A stretch of DNA of 64,000 bases from Desulfovibrionales bacterium (GTDB lineage Bacteria > Desulfobacterota > QYQD01): assembly GCA_028715605.1 (NCBI GenBank), contig JAQURM010000005.1:100129-164128 (forward strand), in the 5' to 3' direction. Shown one piece after another: positions 61,035 through 64,000 of this stretch; position 1 is the first letter of the stretch; each line of letters begins with the position of its first letter. The translations under genes were made by a program, and so were the position numbers. Under the pieces are notes generated by a model. That model was not told the origin of the DNA and made no database searches. It saw nothing but the letters and a program-made list of their open reading frames with translations.

Positions 61035-61317
61035 ATTCGACCTCGGACAGGATACGTTTACCAATGGCCGGCTTGAGAGCGGACTCCATGACCAGATCAA
61101 CCTTGATACTGAGCTGGCTTTCGAGATATTCACGTAGGTCCAAAAAGTCGAAGAGGTCGATATCGCGGTTGAACGTGACGAGTATATCGATATCACTCCT
61201 CTTGCTCTGCTTCTCCCTAACATAGGAGCCAAACAAGCCGAGCCGCTGGACTCCATAATGGGATTCCAGCTCAGGCTTGCGATTTCTGATGATTTTTATT
61301 ATTTCTTTTTTCTCCAT
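61027..61317 (-). CDS. mntA: MntA-type nucleotidyltransferase antitoxin
   Basis: This 96-residue minimal nucleotidyltransferase has the motif GSYVREKQSKRSDIDILV, a GSx10DxD active site (about residues 30-47), and a third acidic residue in VDLVMES. It is the AMPylating antitoxin of type VII HEPN-MNT systems. Order antitoxin-toxin and overlap are as usual for this module. Confidence 0.9.
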   Translation of the reverse strand: MEKKEIIKIIRNRKPELESHYGVQRLGLFGSYVREKQSKRSDIDILVTFNRDIDLFDFLDLREYLESQLSIKVDLVMESALKPAIGKRILSEVEYV

Positions 61318-61593
61318 AATCGCTTACCTGTAATATTGTATGTTAAGGCGTGTGGGTACACGAACCTTCACTTTCGTAGTAATCGATATGTCCGTTAATC
61401 AGCCTTGATCAATATTCCCCTCTTATGTGGCCAATATAGGAAAATCCTTGTTGCATGTCAACGTGATTTAGGATCAGATGCCAGGACTGGAACTTTTTCA
61501 TCGGAGCGGCCCCACCCTGAAAATTAAAATAACCACGGCTGTTATTTTAGATAGGGCGATTCATGAATCGCCTCTACACAAGCCTCGTCTTCC

Positions 61594-61647
61594 CGGTCTC
61601 CACATGAAGTGTTCTGGCAGACATCAAGTGGTGCACTTACAACTTGA
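61594..61647 (+). pseudogene. IS30-family transposase C-terminus, right remnant
   Basis: The plus strand encodes RSPHEVFWQTSSGALTT followed by a stop (61645-61647), the same transposase end as at 59561-59709 but in the opposite orientation. Only 17 codons remain in frame. Upstream (61318-61593) I see no gene. Confidence 0.7.
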
Positions 61648-61661
61648 ATTCACCTGGCCTT

Positions 61662-62522
61662 CTATCTGTATTTCGCCAAGAACTCCACAGCGGCATCCTT
61701 GGTCGTGAATTCAGCCGTAACCCTGTCACCGGTGTTGTAGCGGATGTGAATCTCGTACTTGTAGACTTTGCCTTGGACTCCGCTTGATTGGTAGGCGGAC
61801 AGGAAGGCAATGGCTTCCGTCGCTGAAGAGTATTCTGTCTCCTTCCCGTGCAACGGAATTACAACGATCTTATCGACTCTCCGAGACACCGTCTTATCCA
61901 GCGCGCCAAAGAAGACGTCTATGTCTTGTTGATGCGTTCGCACGAGGAAATCAGCAACACCTTGCTTTGATCGTTTGCTCAATGAATTCCATCGACGAAT
62001 TTTTGCGCGGAAATCCTTTTCCGCCGTGTCCTCATCGAAATCCGCGTCAACCCCAACAGATTTGAATGCCTGAACAATTGAGTCATAGGGGAAGTAGAGC
62101 ACGTGGAACCCGAGGGATTTAAGCTGGGTCAATGCTCCGTTGGTGAAGACACCTGCGAGAATCACGCCAGTGAACGGGCAACTGTACTTGTGGGTTAAAG
62201 CCAGAACTTGGATTGCCCCCTGGATTTCCTGTGCTTTGTTTCGCGAGTGCTTTGTGTAACGACGCCACGCTGTCTCAATGAAAGCAACAGGGATTCCGAT
62301 TATTTCGTCCGTTCCGCCTCGTTCGAGAACGAAGTCCAAGTCATGGGCATTGCCATAGAGATCTGTCCACGTGACCTTTTTTCCCTCTCTTGCTGCTCGT
62401 GGCCCCTTCATGTCTAAGTACAATCCATGATCGTCCGCAAACTTGCGAAGTGTCGATACAATAGCATCTTCGAGGACGTTTCCGATTATCTGCCCAAAGG
62501 TGTGCGCAAGTGATACTGCCAT
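61662..62522 (-). CDS. probable restriction endonuclease
   Basis: This 286-residue protein lies 2 bases after a DNA methyltransferase gene, the usual place for a type II restriction enzyme. A PD-(D/E)xK-like core can be read as GNVLEDAIVSTLRKF, HDLDFVLERGG (Asp) and VAFIETAWRRYTKHSRN (Glu). The usual lysine two residues after the Glu is alanine, so the basic residue may have moved. The family is not recognised beyond that. The recognition sequence is unknown. Confidence 0.65.
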   Translation of the reverse strand: MAVSLAHTFGQIIGNVLEDAIVSTLRKFADDHGLYLDMKGPRAAREGKKVTWTDLYGNAHDLDFVLERGGTDEIIGIPVAFIETAWRRYTKHSRNKAQEIQGAIQVLALTHKYSCPFTGVILAGVFTNGALTQLKSLGFHVLYFPYDSIVQAFKSVGVDADFDEDTAEKDFRAKIRRWNSLSKRSKQGVADFLVRTHQQDIDVFFGALDKTVSRRVDKIVVIPLHGKETEYSSATEAIAFLSAYQSSGVQGKVYKYEIHIRYNTGDRVTAEFTTKDAAVEFLAKYR

Positions 62523-62524
62523 GT

Positions 62525-63820
62525 CTACCCCTCAATCCAAAGAAGTCCCTCTTTCAAGGGAACTCGGTGTTTGCGATTCTTCCACTTTATGTTTCGATCC
62601 CGAAGTTTTTCGAAGTGATGCTGTTCAAACCCCGCCGCAACCGCCAACTCAGCAATCCACCTTTCGATGGGGCAGTAAACGCCGTAAGGCGCCGAATCTC
62701 CGATGACCCAGCACATACGCGCTCCCTGCTTGCAGACGCGCCGAAGTTCTTGAAGCACAAGTCCGATGTCTCGGCAGTAAGCCGCAATCATCGTATGATA
62801 GTGCTTCTTGCCACCGTGACTCTCCCTGACAATGGCCAACTTATGGACAACCTGCCGCAACTCATCCCTGATTGGTGCGACTGATTCTGTTTCCAGAAGG
62901 TCCTCCAGCTTCAGTCGTTCACGAGAGGAATGTTGGGAGGAAGACACGATCAGATGTTTTCTTACCTTGTCATGAATGTCGCCCCAACCGTTTACGTCTC
63001 CCCAGAAAGTCATTTCAAACCGCAATGCGTCAGCGTAGTCGTAATTGTTCGCATAAGGGGGTGATGTGATAACGGCATCGACTTGCTTGGGCATGATAAC
63101 CGCCATACTCCGAGCATCTCCCGCGATGATTTGCCCTCTTGATTGTTCCGCGCGAGATTGCATCCATCTCATGTCGGATTTCATAAGTTCAATCTGCTGC
63201 TGAAATGCCAATAGTGGGGGGGCCACCTTTTTTTTGGTCTTGTTGGGAAGAATATATTGCCACTGAGCGGTTCCCGCCTTAGATGTGGGGCGAAGGATTG
63301 CTGTGAGAGCGAGCCAGACCAGTTCGGATTCTGGAGACTGATCCTGTAAAGACGACCACGCCGTTTTCAGACTTTCCAAGACGGCGAGTGAATCTTCGTC
63401 AAAACTGCGCCGAATCAGCGACGCATAATCACTCGTTCTCGCCTTCTGGGTCCGTGCGCTTTTCAAGACTTGTGCCGCAAAGTCAGCGAAAGGGTCGACT
63501 GGAGTTTTCCACAGGAGTTTCGCTTTACAAATACGGGCCACAATTGGATGGGCTTCGACTCCGATGCTCTTAATTCTGAGCGCATCACAGACAACGCAAA
63601 CCGTGCCCGATCCGGCAAATGGATCGAGGACAATACTATCATGCCCAATTCCCCATTCCTGCAAGACCTGCTCCACCCATTGAGCAGCAAAGCCAGCCGA
63701 GTAGCGGAACCATCGGTGAACAGGTAACGCTATGTTGTCAACGAAAGTTCCCGATCTGGAGACTTTCAAATCCGGCATAGTTACTGATGGCTTTTCAAAT
63801 AATGTTAGTTGTGTCTGCAT
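62525..63820 (-). CDS. DNA methyltransferase, TSPPY type
   Basis: This 431-residue SAM-dependent DNA methylase has motif I DPFAGSGTV (about residues 66-74) and motif IV TSPPYANNYDY (about 256-266). The TSPPY form is typical of N4-cytosine (sometimes N6-adenine) methylation. Motif I precedes motif IV with about 180 residues between, the order of the alpha class with the target-recognition part in the middle. With the downstream endonuclease it forms a putative type II restriction-modification pair. Confidence 0.85.
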   Translation of the reverse strand: MQTQLTLFEKPSVTMPDLKVSRSGTFVDNIALPVHRWFRYSAGFAAQWVEQVLQEWGIGHDSIVLDPFAGSGTVCVVCDALRIKSIGVEAHPIVARICKAKLLWKTPVDPFADFAAQVLKSARTQKARTSDYASLIRRSFDEDSLAVLESLKTAWSSLQDQSPESELVWLALTAILRPTSKAGTAQWQYILPNKTKKKVAPPLLAFQQQIELMKSDMRWMQSRAEQSRGQIIAGDARSMAVIMPKQVDAVITSPPYANNYDYADALRFEMTFWGDVNGWGDIHDKVRKHLIVSSSQHSSRERLKLEDLLETESVAPIRDELRQVVHKLAIVRESHGGKKHYHTMIAAYCRDIGLVLQELRRVCKQGARMCWVIGDSAPYGVYCPIERWIAELAVAAGFEQHHFEKLRDRNIKWKNRKHRVPLKEGLLWIEG

Positions 63821-63875
63821 TTTTCTCTTTCCGCCTGCAGGGCCTTATGTACGCCTAGCATGGGCGTGAACTTAG

Positions 63876-63949
63876 TCGGATAAGCGAGCAGCATTACTAC
63901 TACTCGCTCTCCTAAGAACCGAGCGTGAAAGTTTCCCTTCACTCGGCTC
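63876..63949 (-). ncRNA. group II intron 3' end, domains V and VI
   Basis: On the minus strand, 63949 to 63915 folds as a canonical domain V: GAGCCGAG pairs with CTCGGTTC, then comes a 2-base bulge, then GAAGG and CTTTC around a GAAA tetraloop. The catalytic AGC triad is at the expected place. The following 63912-63880 (GCGAG...CTCGC hairpin) fits domain VI. The intron body and any reverse transcriptase lie beyond the right edge. The exact 3' splice site near 63876 is uncertain. Confidence 0.82.
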
Positions 63950-64000
63950 AAGCCTTTCAAAGGCCAGATTGTAAGACCCAGCTATGCGCAATTCACAGCT

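Noticed and set aside
1..64000. CRISPR array
   Set aside because: No run of regularly spaced identical repeats with unique spacers of 25-45 bases was seen; the repeats found are palindromic and dispersed.

Overview
The window reads as a chromosomal segment of a sulfate- or sulfur-metabolising bacterium of the former Deltaproteobacteria (Desulfobacterota). The main reasons are a complete dsrMKJOP operon for the membrane complex of dissimilatory sulfite reduction, the rpsU-dnaG-rpoD order, and the general sequence character of the housekeeping proteins. This assignment is inferred from gene content; no 16S rRNA gene is present.

Layout. Positions 1-3500 are accessory: a DUF2283/PBECR2-like small gene pair, a small helical protein, an orphan DACNV-type nucleotide-sensor protein and a hicBA toxin-antitoxin pair lying between direct repeats. 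Positions 3.8-11 kb hold radC and a hydrogenase maturation cluster hypA-B-F-C-D-E. Positions 11.2-24.7 kb are core: rpsU, dnaG, rpoD, a CAT-anticodon tRNA, a Nif3-like gene, a zinc-ribbon coiled-coil gene, the RNase P RNA (rnpB), ispD, ispF, cysS, uvrB and uvrC. Positions 24.7-30.4 kb (minus strand) are the dsr operon, led by an RsbRD-like gene. Then follow an EndoQ(PHP)-UvrD helicase fusion (30.6-33.9 kb, minus), the p-aminobenzoate genes pabA-pabB-pabC and a DUF763 gene (34.3-38.6 kb).

Positions 38.7-46.9 kb are AT-richer and accessory: a frameshifted hicB, a DUF4145-like gene, an internally deleted ISL3-family element, a HEAT-repeat protein and three lipoproteins. The part from 41.9 to 47.0 kb is bracketed by an intact typA 3' end and a diverged copy of it, as expected for an element that integrated into typA. 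Positions 47-54.6 kb hold typA and a YbhGFSR-like export system (two ABC-2 permeases, two separate ATPases, one HlyD-like adaptor), all on the minus strand. Positions 55-58.7 kb hold small conserved genes, mutS2 and a release-factor-like gene. The right end (58.9-64 kb) is a defence and mobility zone: a RelE-type pair, a two-TM ion channel and a HEPN-MNT pair lying between inverted IS30 transposase remnants, a putative restriction-modification pair, and the 3' end (domains V and VI) of a group II intron entering from the right.

Spaces between genes are filled with several dispersed palindromic repeat families. One copy lies in frame inside pabB. A separate element of about 175 bp occurs twice (33992-34164 and 48904-49081); its core is conserved and its stems are kept paired although their sequence differs, which suggests a structured RNA or a mobile hairpin element.
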